Below the pieces are notes generated by a model. It did not search any database and was not told the DNA's origin. It saw only the letters and a program-made list of their open reading frames with translations. DNA of 64,000 bases from Pseudogracilibacillus sp. (GTDB taxonomy: Bacteria > Bacillota > Bacilli > Bacillales > Amphibacillaceae), in the NCBI GenBank assembly GCA_026169815.1, contig JAPFDT010000002.1, positions 62,001-126,000 of the forward strand. The letters run 5' to 3'. Position 1 is the stretch's first letter, and each line of letters begins with the position of its first letter. Both the position numbers and the translations under genes were made by a program. Below, in pieces: positions 9,617-22,043 of this stretch.

Positions 9617-10417
9617 TTATTCATATTTATCTAAAGGGTTTTCTCCATTCTGTATTCTTACTGCGTTATAGAGTGTTAGATCATTTGCTTTTCCTTCTTC
9701 TAAACTTTCGGGGTTAAATTCTTGATTTAACTCATAAAGAATGTATTTCAAGGAGAACAATGCGTCGCTATCACCCTCAGCATGAGCGTCTATTAATTTT
9801 ACTATTTCCTTGATTGCTTCGTTATGATATTCTTTATCAAATTTATAATTATCTCGAATCCACTCAAACTCTTCTTTTGTTCCTGTGATAGTATCTCTTC
9901 TATATTCCTTATATTCATCACTGTCAACTCCACCTTTTTGATGAGCATAATTTATATAAGTATTAACTTTACCATGGTAAACATCAATCCAATTCAGCAC
10001 TTCATCTTCCGTCATACCGACTAGGTCATAATATTCCTCTGTTGTTAATGTATTTAATATTAGTTTATCGTCTTCTGTAAAATCGTCTGTTATTTGATAA
10101 TCATTTTCGGCAGGTTTTTTAATTAATTCTTTTATTTCATCTTCGGATAATTCTTCTAGCTTTGCTCTTGCTTCTTTAAATTCTTCACTATCTATGTCTG
10201 GCATAACATATGACTCGTAGCCTTCTTCCGGCTTAAGTTCTATATCTTTTGCTTTGTCAGCCGCATCGTTTTCTTCCTGCTGATCATCTACATGTTCCTC
10301 TTTGTCAGACTCGTCATTTTCAACTTCCTTTGATTGACTCTCCTCGTTTGCACAAGCTACTCCAATTACCATGAATAACAGTACGTATGTAAGTATTATG
10401 TGCTTTCTTTTAAACAT
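9617..10417 (-). CDS. Acidic lipoprotein of unknown function
   Basis: The 266-residue protein begins with a basic n-region (MFKRKH), a hydrophobic stretch and a lipobox IGVAC with the lipidated Cys at residue 22, so it should be anchored on the outer face of the membrane. A highly acidic low-complexity linker (about 25-60) follows. The remainder is helical, rich in Glu, Asp and Lys, with EELSEDEIKELIKKP and TTEEYYDLVGMTEDEVLNW segments that look like two related short helical repeats. I do not recognise a domain. It stands alone, on the opposite strand to the small frameshifted gene upstream of it. Confidence 0.75.
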   Translation of the reverse strand: MFKRKHIILTYVLLFMVIGVACANEESQSKEVENDESDKEEHVDDQQEENDAADKAKDIELKPEEGYESYVMPDIDSEEFKEARAKLEELSEDEIKELIKKPAENDYQITDDFTEDDKLILNTLTTEEYYDLVGMTEDEVLNWIDVYHGKVNTYINYAHQKGGVDSDEYKEYRRDTITGTKEEFEWIRDNYKFDKEYHNEAIKEIVKLIDAHAEGDSDALFSLKYILYELNQEFNPESLEEGKANDLTLYNAVRIQNGENPLDKYE

Positions 10418-10697
10418 AAATCACCATCTCCTTTAATTGTCTTATATCGTCACACTAACATAATTTTCCAATTATTAAAACATACGAAAAATAAAAAAAC
10501 ACGATTAAGTTAACAAGTTCTCTTGAAAGGTAGAAACAGACAAATTGTATAGCATAAGAAAAGAAAAAAGCACTGCGAAATGCAGTACCAATCTGTATTA
10601 AATTATAAAGCATTTTTGATTGCATTAGATGTTACTTACTTGTTTGCACCTCTGAAGAGAACCCATTACCAAACTTGGATTTAGTTTTTGGTTAGGT

Positions 10698-11459
10698 TTA
10701 TATTTTTTTACCGATAATTTGTAAACGTACGTAATCCGCCAACCAATTCCCGTCTTCATCACGTTCCTTACTTAATGCTTGCTCTATTTGTTTTACTAAA
10801 ACATCACGTTTATCGACTGGTACGTCATGAAAGAAACTATCTGCAAACATGGATAACCAATTTTTCAAACCTGCGTCTCCTACTAATCTGGTCGGTCGTT
10901 CATACAAACGAGCATAAGTGACTTGAAAACCAACTTGTTCCATCAATGTTGTATAGGCAGCAATACTAGGAAAATACCAGGGAAACTTTTTTTCATCAAA
11001 AGCATAACCTGCTTCACGTACTTCTCGAATAATATTAGTAGTGAGATTACTAACATTCCCCTTTCCACCAAATTCAGCAACAAATCTACCGCCACTTTGT
11101 AGTGATTGATATATACTTTCTAATGCTAGTTTAGGTGATTTTACCCAATGTAAAACCGCATTGGAAAAAATTGCATCAAATTCATCTTCATATGGTAGCT
11201 GAGTGATATCGCCCACTTCAAATCGAATGTGGGGATATTTTTGTTGCGCTTGCTCAACCATAGATTCCGCATAATCAATACCAATTACATTAATTCCATG
11301 CTCATATAATTCATTCGCTAAATCACCTGTTCCACAACCAATATCTAAAACTTTTTCATCTTTATGTGGTGCTAATAATTCAATCAAATGATTACCATAC
11401 TCAGATACAAATCGATGACTCCTATCATACAAATGCGCATCCCAATTATTTGCTGACAT
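10698..11459 (-). CDS. Class I SAM-dependent methyltransferase (Tam/UbiE-like)
   Basis: The SAM-binding motif VLDIGCGTGDLANEL (about 37-51) with the acidic residue GIDYAESM after strand 2, and the FDAIFSNAVLHWV motif after strand 4, define a class I methyltransferase. The protein most resembles trans-aconitate 2-methyltransferase-like enzymes of about 250 residues. I chose the ATG at 11459 (MSANNWDAHLYD), because AAAGGGG lies 7 nt upstream. A longer version from 11492 would add 11 poorly supported residues. The substrate is unknown. It is a single-gene unit on the minus strand, divergent from the SAM-riboswitch unit. Confidence 0.85.
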   Translation of the reverse strand: MSANNWDAHLYDRSHRFVSEYGNHLIELLAPHKDEKVLDIGCGTGDLANELYEHGINVIGIDYAESMVEQAQQKYPHIRFEVGDITQLPYEDEFDAIFSNAVLHWVKSPKLALESIYQSLQSGGRFVAEFGGKGNVSNLTTNIIREVREAGYAFDEKKFPWYFPSIAAYTTLMEQVGFQVTYARLYERPTRLVGDAGLKNWLSMFADSFFHDVPVDKRDVLVKQIEQALSKERDEDGNWLADYVRLQIIGKKI

Positions 11460-11640
11460 CCAACCGCCCCTTTGACCGAAACATTTATACATATAGTTCC
11501 ACTCAGATTTTTTAATAAACGTAGAAATTATAAGCTTGGAAGAAATCCCTTAATCATTTTTTTAGCCTACTAAAGCATTGCCGTGCTTCAATTATTACTA
11601 TCTAATTTATTCGACTCCATTTAATATTCTCATTATTTAG

Positions 11641-11669
11641 TTGACTTTCTCCTTTTAACAATGTATAGT
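11641..11669 (+). promoter_or_regulatory. Sigma-A promoter of the MetE-like gene
   Basis: TTGACT (11641-11646) and TATAGT (11664-11669) are separated by exactly 17 bp, about 25 bp before the S-box aptamer. Confidence 0.85.
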
Positions 11670-11695
11670 GATATTCAATAACTTAATAAGTCGTT

Positions 11696-11843
11696 TTCTT
11701 ATCTAGAGAAGCGGAGGGACTGGCCCTTTGATGCTTCAGCAACAGACATTTACGTACTGTGCTAATTCCAGTAGCAATTAAGCTAGAAGATAAGAAGAGT
11801 GAATCTGTCATTACAATCCTCTTCTTATCTCAAGAAGAGGATT
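11696..11843 (+). ncRNA. SAM-I (S-box) riboswitch with terminator
   Basis: The leader has the S-box core AGAGAAGCGGAGGGACTGGC and the following GATGCTTCAGCAAC segment. P1 pairs 11696-11704 with 11788-11796. A terminator hairpin (arms 11815-11826 and 11832-11843) is followed by a T-rich tail. The 3' side of P1 (11788-11799) is a perfect 12-nt complement of 11819-11830, which gives the antiterminator. High SAM should stabilise P1, release the terminator and turn the gene off. Confidence 0.95.
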
Positions 11844-11886
11844 TCTTATTTTGTTAAAATATTATATAGAAAAGTGGGAATACAAC

Positions 11887-12975
11887 ATGGCAAAAGCACC
11901 TTTTAAAGCAGATCACGTAGGAAGTTTATTACGACCAGAAAGTATTAAGCAAGCAAGAGCAGACTATCAATCTGGCACGATTACATATGAAGATTTAAGA
12001 AATATAGAAACAGAAGAAATTAAAAGAATTGTCGATAAACAAATTGAAGTAGGTCTTGAAGCAGTCACAGACGGAGAATTCCGACGTCGTTTCTGGCATA
12101 CAGATTTTTTAGAACATCTAAACGGTGTAGAGGGGTATGTACCAGAACACGGATATAAATTTAAAAATGTAGAAACTGAAAAGTATACAATCCGTAACAA
12201 GGGGAAAATTTCATTCAATCCTGATCATCCGTTCATTGCTGACTTCAAAGAGTTTAATGAAATTGTCGATGGACGTGCTGTTGCAAAACTAACAATCCCA
12301 AGTCCGAATCAATTATTCCATCCAGGCATGAGAGATAGTGATACTTATGCAGATATCGAAGCTTATGCTAAAGATATTATCCAAGCATATCGGGATGCAC
12401 TTCAAGCTTTTTACGAAGCGGGAGTTCGTTATTTACAAATTGATGACGTATATATTGCTGGTTTATCTTCACCTGATTTAACATTCGACACGGACGGATA
12501 TGATCGTGATCAATTAATCGATTTAGCATTACGTGTTGTGAACGGTGTACTAGAAGGAAAGCCTGAAGATTTATATGTTACAACGCATTTATGTCGTGGA
12601 AACTATCAGTCTGATTATATGTTTGGTGGGAGCTATGATTTAATTGCTCCAACATTATTAGCAAAAGAAAAAGTAGATGGCTTCTTTTTAGAGTATGATG
12701 ACGAGCGTTCTGGTGATTTCAAAGCATTATCTCATATTCCAAAAGGTGGAGCACGTGCTGTTTTAGGTGTATTCACATCCAAAACAGGCGAATTAGAAGA
12801 TAAAGCTGAGATCAAAGCACGAATTGACGAAGCGTCTGAACATATTCCACGTGAACAAATTTGCATCAGTCCACAATGTGGTTTTGCATCCACTCACCAT
12901 GGAAATATTTTAACAGAAGAAGAACAATGGGATAAATTACGTTATATCGTTCAAGTAGCTAAAGAAATTTTATAA
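11887..12975 (+). CDS. MetE C-terminal-like methyltransferase (YxjG/YxjH family)
   Basis: This 362-residue protein corresponds to the C-terminal catalytic half of cobalamin-independent methionine synthase and to B. subtilis YxjG/YxjH, which are also S-box controlled. Zinc ligands are visible as His and Cys in TTHLCRGNYQ, Glu in FFLEYDDERSGDF and Cys in ISPQCGFAS. The N-terminus KADHVGSLLRP and the YLQIDDVYIAGLS block are family hallmarks. I chose the ATG at 11887. An in-frame TTG at 11851 lies in the terminator tail and is unlikely. The probable role is methyl transfer to homocysteine or a related thiol; the methyl donor is not known from sequence. Confidence 0.9.
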   Translation: MAKAPFKADHVGSLLRPESIKQARADYQSGTITYEDLRNIETEEIKRIVDKQIEVGLEAVTDGEFRRRFWHTDFLEHLNGVEGYVPEHGYKFKNVETEKYTIRNKGKISFNPDHPFIADFKEFNEIVDGRAVAKLTIPSPNQLFHPGMRDSDTYADIEAYAKDIIQAYRDALQAFYEAGVRYLQIDDVYIAGLSSPDLTFDTDGYDRDQLIDLALRVVNGVLEGKPEDLYVTTHLCRGNYQSDYMFGGSYDLIAPTLLAKEKVDGFFLEYDDERSGDFKALSHIPKGGARAVLGVFTSKTGELEDKAEIKARIDEASEHIPREQICISPQCGFASTHHGNILTEEEQWDKLRYIVQVAKEIL

Positions 12976-12979
12976 GAGA

Positions 12980-13021
12980 AACAGGGATAAAGAAGTTCAT
13001 TATAACTTCTTCATCCCTGTT
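12980..13021. terminator. Bidirectional rho-independent terminator
   Basis: A long stem (AACAGGGAT…AAGAAGTT with one mismatch) and a 6-nt loop, followed by T7 on the plus strand. It serves the MetE-like gene and the convergent CitMHS gene. Confidence 0.88.
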
Positions 13022-13024
13022 TTT

Positions 13025-14320
13025 TTAAATTAATCCAAAAAGAAAGCTTACGATAAGCAATACTATACTGATACCCCAAAGCCATAAAAATGAATAACGA
13101 ATATGTTTTCCCATCTCTAACCCAGCTAAGCCTAGGGCTAACCATAATGCTGGAGAAAATGGGCTAATAAATGTTCCTACAATATTTCCGACAATCATTG
13201 CATACGTTGTTGCTAAAGATGATATACCAAACGTTAAGCCAATTTGTTCAGCAACAGGTAATAAAGCAAAATAATACGCATCTGTACTTAATAGTAAGTC
13301 AAATGGCATTCCGAAAAATCCGAGTATGAGATGAATGTGGGGTGCAATAGCTTGCGGGATCACTTTAACTGTATCTAAAGCGATTGAGTCAAGCATTCCA
13401 GTACCAGTTAAAATTCCTAAAAAAGCACCAGCACCAAGAATAATCGTCCCCATTGTCAACGCACTACCTGCATGATTTTTAACGATATTATTTTGTTCAT
13501 CTGCTGTACGATAATTCAGCGGTAAAGCAATACTTACACCAATCATAAAAGCAAAACCTGCTGGAATAACACCCCACACTAAGACGCCTATTACAAGTAG
13601 TGTTAATATAACATTTAGCCAAAAGAGCGGAGTAGATGTTATACTTTTCTCATCTTCTACTTTCATTTCTTCATCTAACTTATATTCGATCGTTCCATAG
13701 CGACGTTCAATCCGTTTTTTCTCGCGAAACCCTAAATAAAAGGCAAGAATTAACATAAGTACCATACCTATAACTTGAATTGGTATGAGTGGACGCCATA
13801 GTTCTGTTACGTTCATATCTAAAACAGATGCCGCTCGCCCGAGAGGTCCTGCCCATGGTAACATGTTCATAATTGCCGCACTACCACTGATTAAAAGTAA
13901 TAATAAGTATGGATTCATTTTCATCCGTTGGTACAATGGTAATAATGCAGGTATCGTAATTAAAAAAGTCGAAGCACCTGAACCATCAAGTTGTGCGATT
14001 GCGGCAATGACAACAGTACCTAGACTAATTGTAATGATATTCCCTCTTGTTAGTTGTATCATTTTATTAATTAATGGATTAAATAATCCAACACTTTGCA
14101 TAATCCCAAAATATAAAATAGCAAAAATGAACATAATTGCTACATTAACAACACTTGATAATCCATCTTCAAAAAATCCACCAATATCAGCTAATCCGAA
14201 ACCAGCTGCAAATGCTGCGATAATTGGAATAATGACTAATGGAATAATTGGAATAACCTTACCACGTAATAACAAGACAACAATTATAATAATCGTTAAA
14301 AAACCAATTAAGCTCAACAT
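13025..14320 (-). CDS. CitMHS-family citrate/H+ (metal-citrate) symporter
   Basis: This 431-residue polytopic membrane protein has about eleven to twelve helices and belongs to the CitMHS family (B. subtilis CitM/CitH/YraO). Family segments include RGKVIPIIPLVIIPIIAAF near the N-terminus, LDGSGASTFLITIPALLPLY (about 111-130), and a C-terminal DAYYFALLPVAEQ and FISPFSPALWLALGLAG. These transporters take up citrate, usually complexed with Mg2+ or Ca2+; which metal is preferred cannot be read from the sequence. No two-component pair of the CitST type lies next to it, so control is by another route. Confidence 0.88.
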   Translation of the reverse strand: MLSLIGFLTIIIIVVLLLRGKVIPIIPLVIIPIIAAFAAGFGLADIGGFFEDGLSSVVNVAIMFIFAILYFGIMQSVGLFNPLINKMIQLTRGNIITISLGTVVIAAIAQLDGSGASTFLITIPALLPLYQRMKMNPYLLLLLISGSAAIMNMLPWAGPLGRAASVLDMNVTELWRPLIPIQVIGMVLMLILAFYLGFREKKRIERRYGTIEYKLDEEMKVEDEKSITSTPLFWLNVILTLLVIGVLVWGVIPAGFAFMIGVSIALPLNYRTADEQNNIVKNHAGSALTMGTIILGAGAFLGILTGTGMLDSIALDTVKVIPQAIAPHIHLILGFFGMPFDLLLSTDAYYFALLPVAEQIGLTFGISSLATTYAMIVGNIVGTFISPFSPALWLALGLAGLEMGKHIRYSFLWLWGISIVLLIVSFLFGLI

Positions 14321-14362
14321 ATTATATCCTCCTTTACATCATATTCTCGTATAGTTTCATTA

Positions 14363-14418
14363 CCTTTTGTTAAAATATTCTAATCCTTATTAAAAGGGAT
14401 TAGAATATTAACAAAAGG
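14363..14418. promoter_or_regulatory. Near-perfect 22-bp inverted repeat upstream of the citrate transporter
   Basis: CCTTTTGTTA-ATATTCTAATCC and its complement are interrupted only by two extra A in the left arm, with a 10-nt loop at 14387-14396. It begins 43 bp before the start codon. It could be an operator or a leader hairpin (attenuator). Neither a T-tract nor a regulator gene next to it decides between these. Confidence 0.5.
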
Positions 14419-14688
14419 GTCTTGTAATAATACCATATTTTTAACTAACTTAACTAACGTATTATTACTTTTTTATGACATAATTGAATCAATTTAAAAA
14501 TAGGATGTTTTGATAAATATTCTCATGAAATTGTAAGGGAGCTCATAATTCCAGACAACGAATCATATTTTAACAATTTCCAATTTATAGACTTCCTCAT
14601 ATTATACGAGTCTTCACCATTATAAATTTATATTCGATTAGTAAAAATTATTCCTCAACTCTACTAAATTAAAATAAGTGAACAAAAA

Positions 14689-14724
14689 AATCCCTTATCA
14701 CAAACATTGTTGTGACAAGGGATT
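14689..14724 (-). terminator. Terminator of the suf operon
   Basis: A 15-bp stem (AATCCCTTGTCACAA-type arms with one mismatch) ends in a run of seven T on the minus strand, just after the sufB stop. Confidence 0.92.
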
Positions 14725-14732
14725 GAGTTATA

Positions 14733-16130
14733 TTATCCGATTGAACCTTCCATTTCGTAACTGATTAATCTGTTCATTTCAACAGCGTACTCCATTGGAA
14801 GTTCTTTAGTAAATGGCTCGATAAAGCCCATAACAATCATATCAGTAGCTTCTTGTTCTTCTAGTCCTCTACTCATTAAGTAGAATAACTGTTCTTCAGA
14901 AACTTTTGATACTTTTGCTTCGTGTTCTAATGAAATATTATCATTGTAAATTTCATTATATGGAATTGTATCTGAGAATGATTCATCATCTAAGATTAAT
15001 GTATCACACTCAATGTTTGCACGTGCACCGTCAGCTTTACGTCCAAAATGAACGATACCACGGTACGATACTTTTCCACCATCTTTAGAAATAGACTTCG
15101 ACACGATAGATGAAGACGTATTTGGTGCTAAGTGATACATCTTAGCTCCTGCGTCTTGGTGCTGACCCTTTCCTGCTAATGCAATTGAAATTGTCACACC
15201 GCGTGCACCTTCACCACGTAATAGAATAGACGGATATTTCATCGTTAATTTCGATCCCATATTACCGTCAATCCATTCCATCGTTCCATTTGCTTCAACT
15301 GTTGCACGCTTAGTAACTAAGTTATAAACGTTATTTGCCCAGTTTTGAATAGTCGTATATCGGCAGTATGCATCTTTTTTAACATAGATTTCTACTACAG
15401 CACTGTGTAATGAATTCGTTGTATATACAGGCGCCGTACAACCTTCAACATAGTGTACAGAAGCTCCTTCATCAACGATAATTAATGTTCTTTCAAACTG
15501 ACCCATATTTTCAGAGTTAATACGGAAGTAAGCTTGTAAAGGTGCAGTAGCTTCTACTCCTTTTGGAACATAGATGAATGATCCACCTGACCAAACAGCT
15601 GTATTTAATGCTGAGAACTTGTTATCTGAAGCTGGAACAACTTTACCGAAATACTCTTTGAAATATTCCTCATGCTCCTGTAGTGCAGTATCTGTATCAG
15701 AGAAAATAATCCCTAAGTCTTCTAAATCCTTTTCAAGACTTTGATAAACTACTTCTGATTCATACTGTGCAGAAACACCTGCTAGATATTTCTGTTCTGC
15801 TTCTGGAATTCCTAAGCGATCAAATGTCTGCTTAATTTCTTCTGGTACTTCATCCCACGTTCTACCTTGCTTTTCTGACGGTTTTACGTAATAGATAATC
15901 TCATCGAAATCTAGTTCTGATAAATCTCCACCCCACTGAGGCATTGGTTTATCATAGAAAATTTCTAGAGCTTTTAATCGTTCTTCTAACATCCACTCTG
16001 GTTCATTTTTCATACTTGAAATTTCTTCAACAACTTTCTTCGTTAAACCTCTTTCAGTACGAAACACCGAAACGTCACGGTCTTGGAAACCATATTTATA
16101 TTCACCTACATTAGGCGCATTTTTCGCCAT
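14733..16130 (-). CDS. sufB: Fe-S cluster scaffold subunit SufB
   Basis: SufB is the scaffold of the SufBCD complex on which iron-sulphur clusters are assembled in the cytosol. The 465-residue length is standard. Typical blocks are seen: [19 protein letters not shown] at the N-terminus, [19 protein letters not shown] in the middle, [19 protein letters not shown], and the C-terminal [20 protein letters not shown]. It is the last gene of sufCDSUB, 72 bp after sufU, with its own ribosome site (GGGAGG). Confidence 0.97.
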   Translation of the reverse strand: MAKNAPNVGEYKYGFQDRDVSVFRTERGLTKKVVEEISSMKNEPEWMLEERLKALEIFYDKPMPQWGGDLSELDFDEIIYYVKPSEKQGRTWDEVPEEIKQTFDRLGIPEAEQKYLAGVSAQYESEVVYQSLEKDLEDLGIIFSDTDTALQEHEEYFKEYFGKVVPASDNKFSALNTAVWSGGSFIYVPKGVEATAPLQAYFRINSENMGQFERTLIIVDEGASVHYVEGCTAPVYTTNSLHSAVVEIYVKKDAYCRYTTIQNWANNVYNLVTKRATVEANGTMEWIDGNMGSKLTMKYPSILLRGEGARGVTISIALAGKGQHQDAGAKMYHLAPNTSSSIVSKSISKDGGKVSYRGIVHFGRKADGARANIECDTLILDDESFSDTIPYNEIYNDNISLEHEAKVSKVSEEQLFYLMSRGLEEQEATDMIVMGFIEPFTKELPMEYAVEMNRLISYEMEGSIG

Positions 16131-16202
16131 GTAAAAACCTCCCTAAGTTTTTCTTGGCAAATAAGATATTTCACTTATTTACAATTTGGATTACAGTATC
16201 AT

Positions 16203-19148
<2,946 letters not shown>

Positions 19149-19169
19149 TGCACTATCCCTCCTAACGTC

Positions 19170-19952
19170 TTAAGCATTAACCGTTTCGTCTTCAATACCT
19201 AGTTCTTCTTTAATCCACTCATATCCTTCAGCTTCTAATCTTTGTGCTAACTCTGCTCCACCTGATTTAACGATTTTACCTTGCATAATAATATGCACAT
19301 GGTCAGGCTTAATGTAGTTTAATAAACGCTGATAGTGTGTAATGATTAGGCAACCTAATCCTGTTTCTTCACGAACTTTGTTTACGCCATCTGCAACAAC
19401 TTTAAGAGCGTCAATATCTAGTCCTGAGTCAATTTCGTCTAAAATAGCAATTCCAGGTTGTAACATCATAAGCTGTAAAATTTCGTTACGCTTCTTCTCT
19501 CCACCTGAGAATCCTTCGTTTAGATAACGTTGAGCCATGTTTTTATCAATTTCTAAGTCATCTAATGCGCCGTCCATTTCTTTGATGAACTTCATTAATG
19601 AAATTTCATTACCTTCTTCACGACGTGCGTTAATTGATGAACGTAAAAAGTCAGAAGTTGTTACACCACTAATTTCGCTTGGATACTGCATTCCTAGGAA
19701 TACTCCAGCACGAGCACGTTCGTCAACTTCCATTTCTAGTAAGTCTTCGCCGTTTAGTGTAACACTTCCACTTGTAATTTCGTATTTAGGGTGACCCATA
19801 ATTGCTGCTGCTAATGTTGACTTTCCTGTTCCGTTTGGTCCCATAACAGCGTGGAATTCACCACTATTTATTGTAAGGGTAACTCCCTTTAATATCTCTT
19901 TATCTTCAATTGATACATGAAGATCCTTAATTTCTAATGTGTAATCAGCCAT
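19170..19952 (-). CDS. sufC: Fe-S assembly ATPase SufC
   Basis: This ABC-type ATPase of the SufBCD complex is soluble, not a transporter. Walker A is GPNGTGKSTLAAAI, the signature is NEGFSGGEKKRNEIL and Walker B is IAILDEIDSGLD. I chose the ATG at 19952 (MADYTLEIKDLHVS), 9 nt after GGAGG, giving about 260 residues; a longer frame from 19970 would place the start before that ribosome site. It is the first gene of the operon. The promoter must lie in the A+T-rich region upstream; I could not fix it with confidence. Confidence 0.97.
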   Translation of the reverse strand: MADYTLEIKDLHVSIEDKEILKGVTLTINSGEFHAVMGPNGTGKSTLAAAIMGHPKYEITSGSVTLNGEDLLEMEVDERARAGVFLGMQYPSEISGVTTSDFLRSSINARREEGNEISLMKFIKEMDGALDDLEIDKNMAQRYLNEGFSGGEKKRNEILQLMMLQPGIAILDEIDSGLDIDALKVVADGVNKVREETGLGCLIITHYQRLLNYIKPDHVHIIMQGKIVKSGGAELAQRLEAEGYEWIKEELGIEDETVNA

Positions 19953-19970
19953 ACTTAGATACCTCCACAT

Positions 19971-21142
19971 GATTTGTTATATATTGGTATGAAGTTTTCA
20001 TACCTATTATCAATTCGAACTCATTATAATCTTATCTGATTCATATCACTTTTTCAACTGATTCGATTGAGCAAAGTATTTAAAATACTAATGTTTACGA
20101 ATATTTTTGTTGTTTTAAAACACCCATACCTAAGTTATCCCATTCTCATTTAACCCTTTATAAACAATAATAATTACAATTTAATAGTCATAATCTTGTT
20201 TTGTATAAATCAATTTCATAACGAAAATGACATTTTAAAATATTGAAATTAAACTTTTCTGATTCATAATTTTATACATAAAAAGGTCGATTAGCGGTTT
20301 ATTACTCGTACAGCTCTATCTTTGAATGACATAGTTCATATAGTTGCTGACAATCATTCATTTCAGGATAAAAGTAAAACAGTGACATAACTAGTTATAA
20401 TTCAATTAAAAAATAATAGTGCGAAATACACGATGTACAAGTGTCAATGTTGGTCACAGGACGTGACTAGTTTTAGTCGACTCGCTTTGAGTCTACGTGT
20501 TATTTCTCCCCTGTGCTTGAAGCACTTGAATGTTGATATAAGTTTCATATTAATTTGCTTAATTATGCAGAGCTCCAGACAAATTTTGTCTTCTAATTCA
20601 AAATAAGGTTAAAAAAGCATGAGTATAAGCCGTGGAATATAATGATACGTTAAATCTAAAATAGTAATATGAATATCTTTTGCAAGACTACCATAAACAG
20701 CAATATTTAGTATTACGTGGAGAGTAAGCAAAAAAACCTTTGAGTATTGCGTATAAGAACAATCTTGCACGCAAAAGAAGTGCAGAAAGCATTAAGTATT
20801 GCGTGGAAGAACGGTCTTGCGCGCAGATGTAGTATAGAAACCATCATGTATTGCGCGTAAGAGTGGTCTTGCGCGCAGAAGAAGTATAGAAACCATCATG
20901 TATTGCGTGTAAGAACGGTCTTGCGCGCAGAAGAAGTATAGAAACCATCATGTATTGCGTGTAAGAACCGCCTTACGCGCAGAAGTAGCTCAAAAACATT
21001 CATGTATTGCGTGGAAGAATGTTTTTATGCAAATAGAAAGATGTGATTTTTACTAGCTTACAAATTACATTGCAGATTCCGTCTACACAACATTACGTCA
21101 GTAAAACATAGTTTCAAACATTAATAATTTATTTTACACAAC
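19971..21142. other. Long intergenic region, about 1.2 kb
   Basis: No protein-coding gene is supported here. It contains the sufC upstream region (19971-20100), a stretch with short dyads (GGTCACAGGACGTGAC at about 20454-20469), and the phased 52-bp repeat array (20745-21030). The size is unusual next to the compact surroundings. Confidence 0.7.
20745..21030 (+). repeat. Tandem 52-bp hairpin repeat array A
   Basis: TATTGCG recurs at 20745, 20797, 20849, 20901, 20953 and 21005, exactly 52 bp apart each time. Every unit carries an imperfect palindrome of the form TGCGYGTAAGA-NNNN-TCTTRCGCGCA (11-bp arms, 4-nt loop) followed by an A-rich spacer. The inner units are nearly identical and the outer ones have diverged. 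There are no variable spacers, so this is not CRISPR. The same family recurs inverted at 31697-31956. Confidence 0.9.
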
Positions 21143-21178
21143 AAAAAACCGACACAATATCATTTGTATCGGTTTTTT
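21143..21178 (-). terminator. Terminator of metNIQ
   Basis: Stem arms AAAAAACCGA (21143-21152) and TCGGTTTTTT (21169-21178) give a hairpin ending in T6 just after the metQ stop. Confidence 0.88.
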
Positions 21179-21186
21179 AACTATCT

Positions 21187-22029
21187 TTAGTTTGAAACTG
21201 GTACTACTGCACCTTCGTATTTTTCAGTAATAAAGTCTTGAATTTCTTCTGAGTTTAACACATCGATTAACGTTTGTAATGCTTCGTTATCTTTGTCTTC
21301 TTCTCTTACTGCAATTACGTTTACGTAAGGTGATTCGTCACCTTCAATAAATAGTGAATCTTCTAAAGGATCTAGTCCTGCTTCAATTGCAAAGTTCGTG
21401 TTAATAACTGCTAATATATCTTTTTCTTTTTCATATAGTTCAGGTAAAATAGCTGGGTCATAATCAGGCGTAAATTGTAAATTTTTCGGGTTATCTTCAA
21501 TATCATCAATTGTTGCTTCAGCCACATCGACGTCATCACTTAATGTAATTAGCCCTTCAACTTCAAACAAACCTAGTACACGACCATGGTCAGAAACTGA
21601 GTTACTTAGTAATACTTCCGTTCCATCTGGAATTGAATCTACATCGTCAAATGAAGTTGAATATACGCCCATTGGCTCGATATGTACGCTACCAATATGT
21701 GTTAATTCATAACCTGTGTCTTCAATAGTTTGTTCTAAATAAGGAATGTGTTGGAAATAGTTAGCATCTAATGTGCCATTGTCTAAGTCATCATTTGGTA
21801 ATACATAGTCTTCATATGGTTCAATTTCTAATTCAATGTTTTCTTCAGCTAATAGATCTTCTGCTTCTTCTAGAATTTCACCATGTGGAACACTTGAAGC
21901 ACCTACTACTAATTTCGTTACACCATCTTCATCTTTCTCGCCAACTTCTGCATCATCAGATCCTCCACCACATGCAGCTAAAACAACTAACAGTACTACA
22001 GATAATAATGCTAAAATTCCTTTTCTCAT
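21187..22029 (-). CDS. metQ: Methionine ABC transporter substrate-binding lipoprotein
   Basis: It binds D/L-methionine outside the membrane and delivers it to MetNI. The signal peptide MRKGILALLSVVLLVVLAAC ends in a lipobox with the lipidated Cys at residue 20. The NlpA/MetQ fold follows, with VVGASSVPHGEILEEA and YFQHIPYLEQ blocks. I chose the ATG at 22029, 8 nt after GGGGAGA, giving 280 residues; a longer frame from 22125 would put 32 residues before the signal peptide and run into metI. It lies 14 bp after metI and shares the SAM riboswitch upstream of metN. Confidence 0.95.
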   Translation of the reverse strand: MRKGILALLSVVLLVVLAACGGGSDDAEVGEKDEDGVTKLVVGASSVPHGEILEEAEDLLAEENIELEIEPYEDYVLPNDDLDNGTLDANYFQHIPYLEQTIEDTGYELTHIGSVHIEPMGVYSTSFDDVDSIPDGTEVLLSNSVSDHGRVLGLFEVEGLITLSDDVDVAEATIDDIEDNPKNLQFTPDYDPAILPELYEKEKDILAVINTNFAIEAGLDPLEDSLFIEGDESPYVNVIAVREEDKDNEALQTLIDVLNSEEIQDFITEKYEGAVVPVSN

Positions 22030-22043
22030 CTTAAAATTCTCCC

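Larger units (their letters stand above)
14321..14732. other. Intergenic region, 412 bp
   Basis: It holds a long dyad (14363-14418) just upstream of the CitMHS gene and the suf terminator (14689-14724). The stretch between them is A+T-rich and I see nothing else in it. Confidence 0.7.

Noticed and set aside
11851..11886. Longer TTG start for the MetE-like protein
   Set aside because: It lies in the T-rich tail of the riboswitch terminator without a ribosome site; the ATG at 11887 gives the family N-terminus.
13785..14354. 189-codon plus-strand frame
   Set aside because: It is antisense to the CitMHS gene; the composition mirrors membrane-helix codons.
20440..20540. Mobile element around GGTCACAGGACGTGAC
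   Set aside because: Only short dyads are present, with no clear ends or second copy in the window.
20745..21030. Possible CRISPR array
   Set aside because: The 52-bp period is fully repeated, with no unique spacers and no cas genes; it is a tandem repeat.
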